A DNA stretch of 64,000 nucleotides from NCBI GenBank assembly GCA_013398055.1, contig VZRS01001709.1:648296-712295 (forward strand), in the 5' to 3' direction. Under the pieces are notes generated by a model that was not told the origin of the DNA, did not search any database, and was given only the letters and a program-made list of their open reading frames with translations. Position 1 is the stretch's first letter; each line of letters begins with the position of its first letter. Shown here piece after piece: positions 27,601-42,600 of this stretch. Source of the stretch: Ifrita kowaldi (lineage: Eukaryota > Chordata > Aves > Passeriformes > Cinclosomatidae). Made by a program: the position numbers and the translations under genes.

Positions 27601-30600
27601 CTGGGAAAATGCTCTGGAGCAGGAGATGAGGTCTGACTCCATCCCACACCCCAGGCCAGGGGAAGCAGCCCTGTTTCTCCCTTACCAGCAGCACCTGTAG
27701 TGCCCTTTTCCTTCTCCCTGACTTCCCATGCTGTCAGGCAGGGTTGGAGGGGGCAGGGAGCTGCTCTGTGGCAGGCAGATTAATTTATTAAGCGTGTCAG
27801 GACCAATCTGCCGCCGAGGACACAGTGCACTTGGTGGCGACGCAGCCCAGCAAATCGAATCAAATCGAGATTAGCCTAGAAATGTTTGAGCAGTTTCTTG
27901 TACATGAGAGATTGTCATGCTGGGCTGGGCTTCACCTCTGCTGCAGAGCATCCTCTGAAATCTCCTGCCTCACTTTGTTCCCATCAAGAAGGTGTTTGAT
28001 TTGCACTTCTCTTTTACAAGAGGGAATAATTAAAATGTCAGCTGAGGAAGCTCCTCGTGTCTTTCGTCTCACCTCCCTTGTAAATTTGACCTACCCATTA
28101 GATTTCTGCACAGGAGCACTTTTTGCTTCATGTCCATGTTTTTCATGTTTCCCACTCAGTGGGAGTCAGTCCTACTTCCTTAGAGCATTCCTATGGCTGC
28201 ATTTCCCATGTCATAGTGTCCTTGAAAAGGAAAAGTAATATATTTCCTTGGAAGAAAGAATGCTGCCATTTACAATGCAGATGAAATTATTTTGTATTTT
28301 TATTTTGCCAATACAGATCCCTGGATTCTCTGAAATCAAGGAGTGAGCTTTCAGGAGAGGATCAAGAAGTCCAAAGTAGTCAGAGACAGCAGTCAGATTA
28401 AAAATGCCCCTTGCATGTGTGTGGCCAGGAATGCACAATTTTAGTGTGTTACGAAGAACCTTGAAACTTTCTGACTGTTTTAAGGCCATGGGACTGAGGC
28501 ATTTTTTGGCACTGTACCTTGGTAGTAAGTGCCTTCCCTGCCAACATGGGCACTGCTCTGCACACATCATCCTGCCCTTCCTCGGGGTGTTAATCCCAAA
28601 TTCTCAGGGCTGAGATTGCAGGGACTGTCCCAACCCCAAGCAGGGCTCGTGGGCAGCGAGCCCCATCCATCTGCAGTGCTGGGGACTGAGGCACTCAGCT
28701 CTCACCAACATCTTCTTCCGCTCTCTGCCTCTGCCTGATGATTTATGGAGTGGGAAAGTAATTCACAACCCTCTGCCACTTGCAGAGCACCAGGAGCTCC
28801 TCAGGCTGGCCCCACACACTCAGAAACAGAAACGTTGACTTTGTCTCGAAGCATCTGCTGTATATAAAGCTTCCTTTCCTGTGGCGGATCGCAGCCAAAA
28901 GTAATACAGTTCAAATTGTTTCTTCTAAATTACCAGAATGTCAAAATCCTCATTTTAATTAAAAGCAGGAGATGACTGCGACCACAGCGGAGTGACCCAA
29001 GAGCCTCTGCCCTCCTGAGCAAGTGCCCCACTGTCAGAGCTGTCAGATGAAGGCAATTACTTCCCAAGCGTAAAATTTTATCACACTGGAATTGACTTAA
29101 ATATTTCAGAAAGCTCAATCAAACTGCAGCCAGAAAAATCTTTCACTGAGGAAAAAAAAAGCACCGGGATCATTAATTGGGTTAATGCTCCATCAACCTT
29201 GCATTTGTTAATGGGCATGTTTAGGGCACGAGGGGAACCTCATCCAGGGAAATTCCATCCGAGCTACAAAGAGGGTTTTATGCTGCAGTGCGACTTTGTG
29301 AATTACAGGCTGTCCCTCTCCTGAGCTTTTCTAATTGGTGCTGCTGGTGGGGAGCAGACTGCATTCCCCGTGTGCAGTGCCCTGTGCCACGGTGCTCATT
29401 ATGGTACATGTACATGAGCGGACTGGGAGGTGGGGCACTGGATTTCACACCACCCCCCCTACAGCAGGGCTCCTCTCCCCGTGAAAATCCCACCCCGGCC
29501 CTTTTGTGGCCTGTAGAATAAAATCTGTGATAGTGACATGAGGCTTGGTTGTAGAAAGGCTTCTTTTAAGTGCCTGTCAGCCCTGGGAAGACTCACATGG
29601 TGTTGTGCCCCACCAGTTCCCAGCACCAATCATGTGTAGGTGTAAAATGCTGACTCTGTGCCCTAAAAACAGTGGCAGTGGGTGTCTCAGTGTCAGCACC
29701 GTGTGGGAGACCCATGGCTGCTCTGGAGTGAAGCAGTGGGTTATCAAAGTTGAAGTATTTGGGGAGCTGGTGGTCAAGTGTTGTTTAATTTTTGCAATTT
29801 CTCATGCCTTTGTTGAGAAAAGTGGGGTTTTGTTTTCCTCATATCACCCCCACATAAAACCCCCAAAAAATAACAGTCTAGACTGCAGATTTTAGCTGTA
29901 AGGACGACTGGCTGATACACATTAAGGTTGATGATGATTGTGACGTGGCTGCAGAGAACTCTGCACCCTTTTGGGGTAGCCCCAGGCCCTCCTCTTGCTG
30001 TCCCACCTCCCTGCAGTTTCCCTGGGGAATGCTTGCACCAAGTTCAGATGGGCAGCAGAGTCAGCTCATACCTGGTTTGAGATGCATTTTTGTGACACAT
30101 TTTCCTTGGAAGGTTGTGATGCCAGAACTGAAAGAGGCATGAGGATTGCCACCAGCCCTTGCTTCATCTCCTGTCACCTGCATTGAGGGTGAGGAGCTGT
30201 AGTGCAGAAGGCATCGTTCTTTCCCTAAGTGCATCAGTAATTGAGGCACAAACCAGTTCCCAAGCCCAGATCTCAGTGGTCCAGTGAGACACTGGAGCCT
30301 CAGCGCTTTCTATTAACTGCCCTTAGTTCTGTTATTTTTATTTGGACAAAACCCTGTTTAAGTCACACACAGCCCTGCCTGTGGCAAAGTTTGGTCCTGG
30401 ACCTGTGACATGGCATGAGCTTCCAGTCTGCTCCTGTCTTGGTGTTACAAAACTAAAAGTGGAGTTGTGTTTCTTGGAGGGAGGGATTTCCCCAAATGTC
30501 CCCAGCTTTGCTTTGTGTTTTTTAGCTGGCTCTGGAGTCAGCCCAGTTGGAAAGCTGCTGCTTTGTTGGTGCTTTCTTGGTGCAGCTGTTGCTGCTGCTG

Positions 30601-33600
30601 CTGCTGCTGCAGGGTTTCCCCCATCACTGCCATAGGATCCTGTGTGGTGCAGAAACCACACCGGCAGTTTCTGACCACAGCTGTACCTCAGTAAATCTTA
30701 CTGAATTTGCTTTGCAACTTCCTTGAGGGAAAAAAAAACCCCAAACAATTCCTCTAACACAGAGGCACTGACAGATGACACGACTTTGAAAGGGAGAGAA
30801 CCTGGTCCTGCTGATTCATCAGGCTTCCCAGGTCACTGATCTTTCTCTTTTCCTGCCAGAAAATGTTGATTTGAAAAACCAGGAAAATTTTACATTTATG
30901 AACAGATTTTTCTCAGAATTTGGACAAAACATTGCAATCTTTGGTGTGGATTGATACAGCTTTTTAGTTTAGTGGGTCTACTCTGTGCACTGTTGTGCTG
31001 AAACCATTGCCACCAGCCTTAGGAAAAGGCAACACTACTAAGAGGGCAGTTAAAATTCCTGTGGCTAATGTTTTTGAGGAATTTAATTTTGTGGGACATT
31101 TTGCTTTTCCTTTCCATCTCTGGATAAAAGAAAATTTTGAAGGGTCCTAAATCCTATGAAAGAGAAATTGTTTGGTTTGAGATCTCTCCACTCCTCTCCC
31201 TGGAGTGCTGTTTAAGCCATCAGTAATAAATACACTTTCTCTTTCAAACTAAAACTTTTAAGTCACATTTCACTCATTTGTTGTGTGTCTGAGAGATCTG
31301 TGCATGTATTACATATAAAATTGCACAGATCAGATGTGGTTTAAGTAGGTCCAGAATAATTATTTTTAACTTTTCATATTCTCTAATAGCATTTCAAATT
31401 ACATATAACAAGCATTTTTGTGTATTTAAAAAAAATAAGGAAAAGTTACTAGAATCTAGATATTTCAGTGATATTTTAAAACTAAATGTTTTGTTAAAGT
31501 TGCTATATTTTAAAATGTCAAAAGAATTACCGGTGAATGTGATTATAATGAAACGTTGCTCTTGTTGGTATGGAAACCAACTTTTAAAACTGCTGTGCGG
31601 GGTGAGAAATTACACGGTGCCGTTTTGGTGAGCCCTTTTTTATAGTTTTCCATTGTTTTGCTTTTGAAGAATTTTAAACAGCTGGCACTAGTGTTGTTAA
31701 GCATATTAGACTGCTCTGAAGCTGCACCTTTGTTTTGACCAGTGATTTGGAGTCGGCTCTGGTGACGTGCACATCCCAGACACGGCACATCCTGCTGCAC
31801 CCATGGGCTCCTGTCTGGGGGCTTCTGCCCTCCCAAAGGCTGTCTTGGCTGGGTTTTACTTCGGGGCTTTGCATTTCTCTTTAATATCTTCTGTGCAGGG
31901 GAAAGGTCCTGTCTGAGAGCTGTCCCAAACAGGGCTTTATGGCTCTCCCACGAAGGGAGGAGAGCAATTCATGAGATAGGGTCGTGGCTCATGTGCTTTG
32001 ACACTTCCCAGCAAGGGGCAGGTGACACCATCTCCTGCTCCTGGTTTGGGCAGCACTCTGTGGTGTAAAGTGCATGTTTGGTCCAGGGAGGAGAGACCCG
32101 AAATCCTGGCCCAGCTGAGTCATCCAACACCATTGCAATCTGCAGAATGCCTTCCCCAAGGAAGGAACTGTGGGATACCAAAACGATTACTTTGTTCTAA
32201 TATTGTTTTTATGGGGAGAATAAGGATTTATAGCATTGGGAAGGAATTCATAACAGAAATGATATAAACTCTGAGGCTTCCAGGTGTAAACCAAGCTCTA
32301 AATTACAGGCTTCAGGAAGGGATGTTCTGACACACTTTCCTGTCTGTTGTTTATTCCTTGTGACTAAGTCTAAGTAATAGCTGTTTTGTAGACAGGCTGT
32401 AGATCAAAACTGGAGCAGATCCCACAGGACACTACTGGAGGGTGCAGAGTGATAAATTACCTCTTATCCCATCCAGCATCATTTCTCACTATGTATCTGA
32501 TGAGTTGCTGTCAAAAAGGGTTGTTTCCAGGCCAATCTGTATGGCACAAGTGCCCTAAACTTCCCACTTAAGGGAAAGAGGGGATGGAAGGATAGACATT
32601 TTTTTCAGTCCTTTCTCATGAAGCTTCTCCATTCAGATGTAATTAAGAACTCATTATGAGTTCTGAGGAATGTGGAAGGATTGGGAGGATAACTCTGACA
32701 CTGTCATTTGGAAAAGCAACTCAGAGGTTTGAACTTGTCCTCAAGTGAATATTCCACAGGGAAAAGCCTTAAGTGCCCAGTGGAACTGCTGACCTGGCAG
32801 CAGCAGTCCCGGCTTCTGGCTGAGCTCCCTGGGTGCTGGGCCTTCAGCTGCCATCCCTTTTCCTCCCTGGCACCACTTTTACTTCTCCATGTACAGTCAG
32901 CCATTGGAGATGTGGGCAGGTCTTTATCTGTCACCTCCCATCTTCCCCCTGAGTCTGGTCCTGGTGTCAGCCCTCAGGATGGCACCTCGGACTTAAACTG
33001 AGCCTCACACACAAGGGAAAGGATCCACCTCATGTTGGCCCTGGGCTGCTGGAAAAAGCACGCATTTGCTGCATACTTTTGCCTCTTTGCAGGAGTTTTA
33101 AAAGACCCCAGCTATTTTGGGGTCACAGAATCACAGAATGGGTCTGTTTGGAAGGGACCACAGTGGGTCATCTGATCCCACCTCCCTGCTCCAGCAGGGT
33201 TATCCCAGAGCACATGGCACAGGATTTCAACCAGACACTTCTTGAGTATCTCCAGTGAGGGAGACTCCATAGCCTCTCTGGGCAGTGTGTGGTCACCTGC
33301 ACAGCAAATTCTTCCTCCTCTAAGTACTTTTTCTTCTGGTAAGAGTAAAATGCAGACCCCTGACACCTTTGGCTGCAGCTATAAAACTCTTTTACTTACA
33401 GGGAAAGCCGGAGTTTTCCCTCCAAAGCGATGACAAGGATCAGTTTTTCTCTCCAAGTGCCATTCATATTTGTTTACACTGAGGAGTAAAATGTGGTGTC
33501 ATGAACACAGCTTCAAATACTTTGAATGTCTTGCAACACAAGAAAATAAATTACCAACACATCCATCACTTAGATTATTCTGACCATCTGTGCTTTATGC

Positions 33601-36600
33601 ACCTTTTCTTAAGAAAAAAAATTGATTTTCAGCTGTGCATAGGCTGTGCTTTTAGTTCACGTATAATGCAAATGAGGGGAGAAGCTAGCTAGAGGCAAAA
33701 TCAGAGTTTAGATTGGCTGTTTATAAGGGCGACCTTTCCTTAAAATTCCTTTTTTTCTTTCACCCTGCACATCACAGAGATTTAAAATCCTCATTGACTC
33801 CTGAAAACACAGCTCCGGGAGGACAAAGGATGATATATTCTTAACGAGTGTGTAAAGTATAGTAGTTCTAAAGACAATAAATGCAAGGTCGCATTAGGGC
33901 AAAACAGTTAATTACCCACTTCATTATTGTCAAGGTTAATACAGTATTTGAGCGCAGGAGCTGTTTTTCATCTCCTCCTGGAAACAAGGCGAGCCAGCCT
34001 TGCTCGCAGACAGATCCATTATAGCTTATCACCGCAGGCCAGGCCGCTGCAGAAGCGCCATGAAGGATGGCTGCTGTCAGCGGGCTCCAGGGCCGGCGCC
34101 CAGCCTGCGCAGAGAGCGGGGCAATGAAACGGGAGCTGCAGCCCCAGCCCTAATGCACGGACACTGCGCCCCATTGATTTCAGGTACGAGGGGAGCGGCA
34201 GCGTGGAATTCACCGGCACTCCTTCGTCTGCGGGGACATTGATCCCTCCTAAACTGCACCGTGCGCTGGAAAACGCCCTTTAATAACCACGGGCTATCGA
34301 CCAGCCCAGCTTTCCCTGGGGTGCCCTGTGGGAGCTGCGCCCGCACGAGGGCTCCATCCCGGTTTTCCGTGTTGAGGTGTTGTACAGCTTTCCATTACGT
34401 GATCTCAATAGACAGAACAAAGGCCTAGGAAATCTTAGCCCATCAACCTTTGTGAAGAATACTTTGCTTTTTATCTGCTTTGCCTGCAGCAGCTTTGAAA
34501 ATTCCTTAAGTTTAAAAATATGGAGACCAGTAAGTGGTTAAAAAAATTTCAGAAAACAATCTCTGTAAATATATCTAGAATATAGAGAGAAATAGAATTC
34601 CCTCCTCCTCCTCTGGAAGCACACTTTTTTCAGTTTATAAAGCCTTTAAAATTAGACAAACTAGTCTAGTTCCTATGACACTAATGACTAGGATAACTGT
34701 GTGTATATCACTTTCCATGTGGCCCTTTTCAATTACATTTTCTTTCAAGGTTTTTGTTTGCTTTTTAAGTTAGAGCTCGAATTTCCCATCATTTGTGATT
34801 CCTGCCGCTGTATTTCTGTCCCATGAAGTTTTCCCTCTGCTCACTGATACAGTGCCCAGTAACTGGAGTCCACAGTCCCAAACCAAGACCCGTCATCATC
34901 AGTCCAGCTTTTCCACTGAAGTCATTCCTTGGAATGGAATACCTGGGTGCTCCCTGTGGGCCTGGAACTAACTCCCTGTAGGCTTTCAGGTTTGGGAATT
35001 CGGGCCATGATTATGGCAGCTCCCAATCTCAGGCTTCTTTCTGCAAATCCTGTGCTTCCCAGGAAAGCTGTGGGTGCTGCTGAGCCCCCAGCACACACTC
35101 TCTCTAGTAAATCACTTCAGGACAAGTTAACATGTGTGCAACATGTGTTTTATTCTTTATTTAAACATCTTATTTGATTTTATTTTTTAATTTTGGTGCT
35201 CTCCTCATCCTTACAGAGCAATTACTTTTATTACTTCTCCAGACCGATACCTTCTTTGGGATATTCATTTGTTTTTTCAGCCTAGTAAATGGTTCTGCCC
35301 ACCAGGGAGTTACACAATGTACTTCAGAATTGTGCATAAATATCTTAAGTTCTATCCAGATAGCAAAACACCTGACAATATAGAGTACTTCACAGGGTCT
35401 TGGTGGAACACTTCCTAAATTTTCTTCTCCATGGACACTTCAGTTCCTTTGATAGGAATGGTGCTAGATGTTTCCTTGGAAAAGATCAAGCCTGGTGTAG
35501 GCTGTCTGATTTAGCCAGGGGGCATCTCACCAAATCAATGTCCTTCCATATAAGGGAAATGCAAAATTCTAAAACAAGCCAAAGCAAATAGAAATATTGT
35601 TGTTGTTATTAGCAATAAATAAGCATCATAATTGATAATAATTGTTATTCATAGTAACAAAGCACTGACTATGCAGTGGAAAATGTGCTTCTGGAATAGT
35701 TAAGTTTTATTCTCCCTTTGTGCTGGCCTTTTTCATTTTCTCATGGAAAAGAATCTGAAGCCAGTAGGAATTGCAGCCATCACACTTGCAAGTCACTGTT
35801 TGCCAGTGATCATCCTTAAAATGCTGGGATAAAAGAAAAGGGGTTTAGTTCTTAATCCCCTTAACTTCATCAGTCAGGATGAGACAGCACTGAGGTCCCA
35901 GAGCTATCCAAGACAGCTTCATCAGGCTGAGGCTTCAGTGGCAAATGCTTTTTTTTGAAAATCAGAATTTCCTATAAGATCATTTTACTATTAGTACTAT
36001 TTTTACATCCTCATAATCAAAAAGGTTGCTCCCACGCATGCATCTGTCTGCAGAAAATCCTTGAATTGCAGGGATTTGTCACCAATGAATTCCCTAACAT
36101 ATAAACACTCAGATGCATTCTTCTAAATCTTCCTTCTGAAGGTGTCTGAAAATCCTGCTTCCAGACAGCAGGGGAGGAGCAGAGGGACAGCTCCTCTTCC
36201 CTGTAACAGAAGAGGCCGCTCTGCTCCAGGGGCTCCCCGTGGCTCCGAGGCCCTTCTGAGCAGACCCAGCGCGACTGCTCCAGGAAACCCCTCCTTTGTG
36301 AAGGCCAGTCCCGTGGAGAGTGTTAAATTGGCATTTTCCTCCTCGGCAGGCGTTTGCACAGGGGAGCGGGGTGGCAGTTGGGCATTTCAATCTTGTTTTC
36401 AATTATAAGCATTTCATTGTCGAATGTTGCTGGTTTATTATGTGATAATTAAATATGAATGATCGCGCAGTCATCCTGCCAAAGAGGCTGTAGGAGAATG
36501 AAACCAATTCCTCTTATCCTGCTGAATGGCTTTGGAGGCGAAAGGAGTGATCTATTTGCTGTCCTTTATTTTTGCTATCCTATTGTTTCAGTACCACTGG

Positions 36601-39600
36601 CTTCAAAATAGCAAACTAGGCAAGTAATTACGGACATAAATCAGAGCAGGGAGCAGCGCGAGGTCAGGACTGCTTTGCTTTTCACCTGCCTTTTCTCAGC
36701 TGCCTTTTGCTGGGAGACAGAGAGATACATTCCTGTTAATTTTATGATCTTACCAGTGATTAAATGCTTTTTTTGACAAAGTTTGAACCCCTGAGTGCTT
36801 TCAAGCAGGGGTTGAGCAGCCTCACCATGTGTTGGAACAAAGCAACAAGTACAGGGCCAGTGACCAGGCTGGATCTGATATGCTGTGGTTGGTGTCCAGT
36901 ATTCCACATTCAGCATCTGACATGCCTGGTTGGTTCCCGATACACCACGGTCAGTGTGCAACACAGGCTGCAGCCCACAGAGGGAAATCTCCTTGGGGTG
37001 ACCACAGTTACTCTGTGGAAAAGCTCAGTGAGTTAAGTGAGATGCAGCCAGAGATATTTAGCCAAAGTAAATCAGCAAAGCAAATGTGTTTTCAGTAGAG
37101 CCTGGCTGATTTATGGCCCAGGCCACCAATCTGTACATCTTATTCTTGTCGGGTGTTTGTAAACGTGAAGTGGTGCTCAGTGGCAGTCCCCAGGTGAGAA
37201 ATGGACGCTGCCACGTGTTACAGCCTTCAGGTGGTACTGGCTAAAAAAATAAAATCTTTCTTGAAGGAGGGAGAGCTGTAACCAAGCACTGCTCGCCTCC
37301 CCCTACCAGGAGCATCAGTATTTTGGACAGAAGGAGATAGGGATGAGCAGAGGGATCTTTGGAATTGTTTGCAGTAGTGGGACACAAACAAGGCCAGCAC
37401 TTGGCATCCCTGATGTGGGTGTCCCAGAGCCAGGGGTTGTGCACTGTGGCTTGCTGGATGCTGTGTGTTGCAAGGAGATGGAGTTAAGTATTTTTCCCCT
37501 CTTTCATGAGTGTCTTTTACACTAAGTTAACTAAGAGGCAACCCTCAGTGGGATTCTGCTACTCAGGAACTGACTGTTTTGTTAAAAAAAAAAAAAAGAT
37601 AATTCAGTGCCTACTTAACTATGCACTTAACTTTTCATTCCAGCAGTTTGTTAAAATAACACATAGAAGTGACCACCAAATGATTCTCATTTAGCTTATC
37701 CATGCCCTGTAAATCAGATTCAGCCCACCAGTTTTACTTGATGTAGACAACTGAATAACAACAAATAAAAAATAAGTAGTGGGTTTAAATGTCTCTGTTG
37801 TTGGCTGCTGAGCACCCACCTCTGGAACTGGGCTTTTTGCGTGTGTCTTGGGGTTGCATGCCAAATCCCAGCTTGCGATCTACACTGAATTTAAATGTTC
37901 CTTCATTTCTTCATGTCCTACTGTATATTGAGGTTTTTTCTAGCAATGAGATATGTGACTGAAGAACATAACACATTGCTACAGGTATTTCTGGGTGAAT
38001 CACAGACTTTTTTCCTTTTTGGTGGTTTTTTTGGTGAAATACTAAACAAAAATCAGTAGTTAATCAAAGCAATGTTTTTATTCCCAGACTATTGTTCGAG
38101 GAAACAAGCCTCGAAAGGACACTTCAATCAACGGCCTGCTGGAGGAGTTTGACAATATCTCAGTGACACGATCCAATTCCTTGCGGAAGGAAAGTCCTCC
38201 CACCCACCACCAAGGAAATGCCAACCATGTGCCGAGGCACCAGGAGGAAAATGGCTACATCACGTATTCCCAGTACTCCAGCGAGTCAGATACTACCACA
38301 GACTACGTCGTGGAAAAATACCGGGACAAGACTCTGTACGGGGAAGAGTTGGACAGGTACTACAAGGGGAGCTACACCGCCAAGCAGAACGGGCACATGA
38401 TGAAGGTGACATCCCGGGACATCTATTACTCAGAAGTGACACCCCTGCAGTCAGACCTCTCCAGGTTCCTCCCGGATTACCATGCACACCTGGAGACCAA
38501 GCCCAAACCGCTGGAATACGGTGGCCTAAAGCTGGAGTATCAGCGGATCCCCAGCGGATCCTCCCTGGACTACAGGGATTCCTTTCCTTACGCCCCGTCG
38601 CGAGCATCGGTGCAGAGCGAGTGCCCCAAGGAGAGGCTGGAGTACGGTGACGGCGACTGGGGGCACGGCCTGGGCAAGGATGACTATGATAAGAGGCCAA
38701 AGTCATCCTACGTGGACCCCGCGAGCCCTCAGCCAGCCATGAGGCAGAGGTCCAGGTCAGGCTCTGGCCTGCAGGAGCCAGCCATGCCCTACGGAGCAAG
38801 CGCCTTCAAAGCCCACCAGCAAGGACATTCCTACAGCTCCTACACCTACCCCCGCCTGTCCGAAACCGCAGCAGGCATTCCCAAGGTAACCTGACCTGCT
38901 TGGGGATGGTGCTGCCAGGGCAGGGATCAGCCTCTCCAGAAGGGGAGTGTGAAAAGTAAAAACTAAGGGCAGGGAGCAGTGCTTGGGCACACGATGCCAA
39001 ACACGGCTGGTCACGTCCCCAAGAGCTGTGTGGCTGCTCCTTGGCAGGTGTGGAAACCCACCCGCTTTACCTGGGTGTATGAAAATGGATGTCAGGGACC
39101 AGCGGTTTAAGACACTTACTAAAAGGCAGGTTTGGAGATGTCCATCTTCTGGGGATTTTATTTGAAATTCCCAATAAGCCCAAGTTCTCTGGCAGTTTTT
39201 TGTAACCTTGGGAGTTCCCGTACGCCTGAGCAGATCTCAGCAGGAGGTGAGATGCTGGTCTGGTTTGTGTATCAGATACTTCTGTGTTCGAATTGTTGTG
39301 CAAGGCTGATACCTCTGTGCTTCAGTATTTATACTGTAGTTATGCCATCTTTATAGTACAAGGTTTATTAACTCTTCACTGCTAAGGAGAGTAGGGGCTT
39401 TACCCCTTTCTGCTTTGTTTTTAAGCATTGAAATCAGATCAAAGCAGCTGATCTCACCCAAGACATTTTAGATGTCATTTAAAAAAAGGGTTGATGTGCT
39501 AGAAAGCTTTTCAGCCATGTTATCTAAAGGCAGCTCCTCTACACAAACCTGTCCCTGCTCTGCCACATGAGGTACATTACCTACACAAGCTTTCCTACCC

Positions 39601-42600
39601 TGCTTGCAACAGTTTGCTGTCACCACTCGTTCAGTTCAGTTCAGAGTGCTTTTCTCACACCTCTAGTCACATAACCATGATGACCTGCTTAAGCATCTAA
39701 TATTCTGCAAGAGATGCTTTTCCAATATAGCTTGCACTGAACATCACTGAGTTCCCCTAGCAACGGGCAGCGAGATGATCATTTTTCCAAGGCTGGGGTT
39801 GCTGTGACTTTCCACGTGCTGAGGTAGGTGCCTGTCAGTGGTGAGATCCGTTGTGCTCTCTAATGATACCTGAACAGCACATTTGCTTGCTGGCTGCGTG
39901 CTCTGAGAACGTGGTTGTGTCCTGCTGCAGTCCCAGGTCTCTGCAGATCCCTGATAGCCCTGTGTTGGAGGTGTGCCTGTGTCGCGCTTTCTTAGGTTTT
40001 GGCTGCTTTGCCATTACCATGGTGCAGTGCCCCATGGTGAAGGGTGAGCGATGCATTTTTCATCCCTCTGCATTAAAGCACAGAGCTGGGTTTTGGAGCT
40101 TGAGGAGAAATCATGGGGGGAGTAGAAAAGTTACAACTCTCTTTAGGTGCCTTTCCGAAGCTCAGGGTGTGGTGGGAGAAGTGTGTGTGGTAGTTAACTG
40201 AGGGCCAGTGTGGCATTCGGTGTGGATTCTGGAAGTTGTGAGGAAAATCTGGGGTGGGGTAGCTGCCATTTCCTTTATTGAAAGCAGTCGTTTTGTCAGA
40301 GTTTAGAAAGGAGAAGGACAAATGCAGTAATTCAGAGACCCTGCAGCACCTGCTTCTGCCAGTTTCACACCTTTCAATAGGGCAGAAGACACAGGTGTTT
40401 TTTACAGGATTCCAGCACTTTGAAAAGTATCCCATTAAAATGCAGTAACAACTTAAAAAAAAAAATTATGCTTCCATGCAAGATTCATTGTGAGCTGTTT
40501 CTCTCCTCAGAGCATCAAAAACACTCCTACAACCTTGGTGTATTGAAACTTGATGATTCACTGTTAAATGCAGCAGTTCAATTCCCAAACCCGTCCACAG
40601 CTCCTGGAAGTGAATAGGAGTTTCTTGTCTTGGATGATTGCTGAAGAATCTTCTTTTCAAGGAGGCATTAGTAAGATAATGGTTCATCAAATGGGCTTAC
40701 TAAATGAGAATCAGATCTCAAGTCAGATATTTTACAAATGAGATTGGGTTTAAAGTATAATTAAAAGGGGTGAAAAAGTAAGTGAAAAATCTGCAGGCAA
40801 AATGCGTGGCATGAAAGTGCGTTTAACAAGCATGTTCATTTTGGCTTGTAAACATGAAGAGCAGACTGACTTCAGTATTTTTTGTGGGTAAGAGATGTCA
40901 GATAAATCAAATGTCTGCCCTGTTTCATCATCAGTGACGTCAGAGTTGTTACATCAGAAGACTTGCCCTGCCCTGGGCTTTGCCACTGCTGTGCAGTGGG
41001 ACCACGGAGGTGTAGGAAGCCAGAGGCTCAGATTTGGTTCCCTCTGACCTACCCGTGTTACCTACCTGCCCTCCTGTCCTGCACACTAACTCTAGGACAC
41101 CTGCATGGAGTTAGAGTCTGCTGTGTTACCCTCACCACACAGAGTTGTGTCCCACCTCAGTATTGTCTCACAATACCGAATTTGTCATGCCAGGTTGGCT
41201 TATTTTTGGCCACTCTGTACTGCATGGGGGTTTTTTACTTCCTCTTCATCGCAGGCAGCCCTCTTAACTTCTGGCACCGAGCCCTATTGTTTCAAAGCTC
41301 CTTTCCCTGTCATTTTCCAGTAGGAGCTCTCTGTGATCCTCTCCTGTCCCTCCTCCAGGAGCCCATGATGTCTGCTCTCCCCTTTGCTACCTCCTACTGC
41401 TGTAACGGAGCAGAAGTGCTCACCATCGTCCTCTGTGTCCCTCTGTCTGCACCACGAGGACATTTCCAGCCTGGCAAAGGCAGGGCCAAGCCTTTGCTGT
41501 GAGGCACTCTCTCCTTTTTTCCCTATCTTCCCATTCACATGCCAGCAGCTGTACATGAGTGCTGCCTGCCACCTCTGTGTGTGGAACAGGGAGTCTTGGG
41601 GGTTTCCACCAGCAAAGCACCAGAGAGCAACCCTTGCCTTTGCCATCTCCATGTGATTTACAGACCATCCCTTCCACACCTTTGACTTGGGCAAACTGAA
41701 ACCTGATCAAATGGAAATCCATTGTATGTCATGGAAGGGCGAGTCCATCCCACTGGGACACGAGGGTGTGGGCTCTGGCTGCAGGGCTGCGGCTGTGGCT
41801 CTGCCGCAGTCCCGCTGCAGAGTGCACAGGGACACCCAGCCGGCTGAAAGGCTGCCCAGGCAGCCTCCTCGCGGGGAAGGGACCCCTCAGGAGCAAGCAG
41901 GTGTTCCCTCTGCTTGCAGCACATAGCAGGCATCGCTGTCAGCAGAGCGAGAGCTCAAATGAGTTTAGACACAGCGTTACATCCATGTTTTAATGGTGAA
42001 AAGACCCGAGTGCCGATGTGGCCATGTGTGGGATGCGGGAGATGCCGCTGTGCCATGATGGATGTCGTGTCAGAGCTTTGGCTGCTCCTTTGACCTGGTC
42101 TTGAATGAGCACAGGACTGTTTTCTTCCTTCTTTTGTAGCATTTAAAGGATTTCCTTTCAGTAGGTGACTGCATTCAGTAGCAGAAATAGAATTATTAGT
42201 GGAATAAAGTGCATTCAATTTTGCCGTGATGTGGAGCACTGCGTCAGGGCGCAGCCTCGGAGGAGAGCTTCAGCTGATTTACTCATTATGGCTCCTGACT
42301 TTTTGTAACACTTTTTGGGATTCAGGAAGTGGGTTTACATTGTACTGCAATGCTAACCTCAGAAAGCTTCCAAAAATTCTTAGCAAGCACACTGAACCCC
42401 TGAATTTTCATTCTAAAATTTCACTGCAGAATATTCTTTTGCCAGTGTGTTAAGCTTAGGGCATACTCAGAAATACCAGACATGGGTGAAGCCTCAAATA
42501 ATTCATTGGCGTGGATTTATCCATCTTGAATTTCTAGACCAGGTTTTTCCCATCTCAGTGGTTATAAAGAAAACGGTGTATTTACAGCCAAAGCAATAAT

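Larger units (their letters stand above)
18632..38087 (+). other. PAK5: PAK5 intron between coding exons 1 and 2 (19.5 kb)
   Basis: This is the largest intron in the window, bounded by gtaccg and ttcccag. It contains CR1 fragments (about 23505-23582, 24150-24328, 26820-26877, 33121-33335), an ATTCC microsatellite, a 28-bp tandem duplication, two CTCF-like motifs, a CpG-island-like segment at about 34000-34370 and a possible conserved non-coding block at about 36400-36640. No coding exon of another gene was recognised on either strand. Confidence 0.85.

Noticed and set aside
30338..30694. Frames with poly-Ala or poly-Cys from the TGC repeat as a coding triplet-repeat gene
   Set aside because: No splice context or conserved sequence; it is a short intronic repeat.
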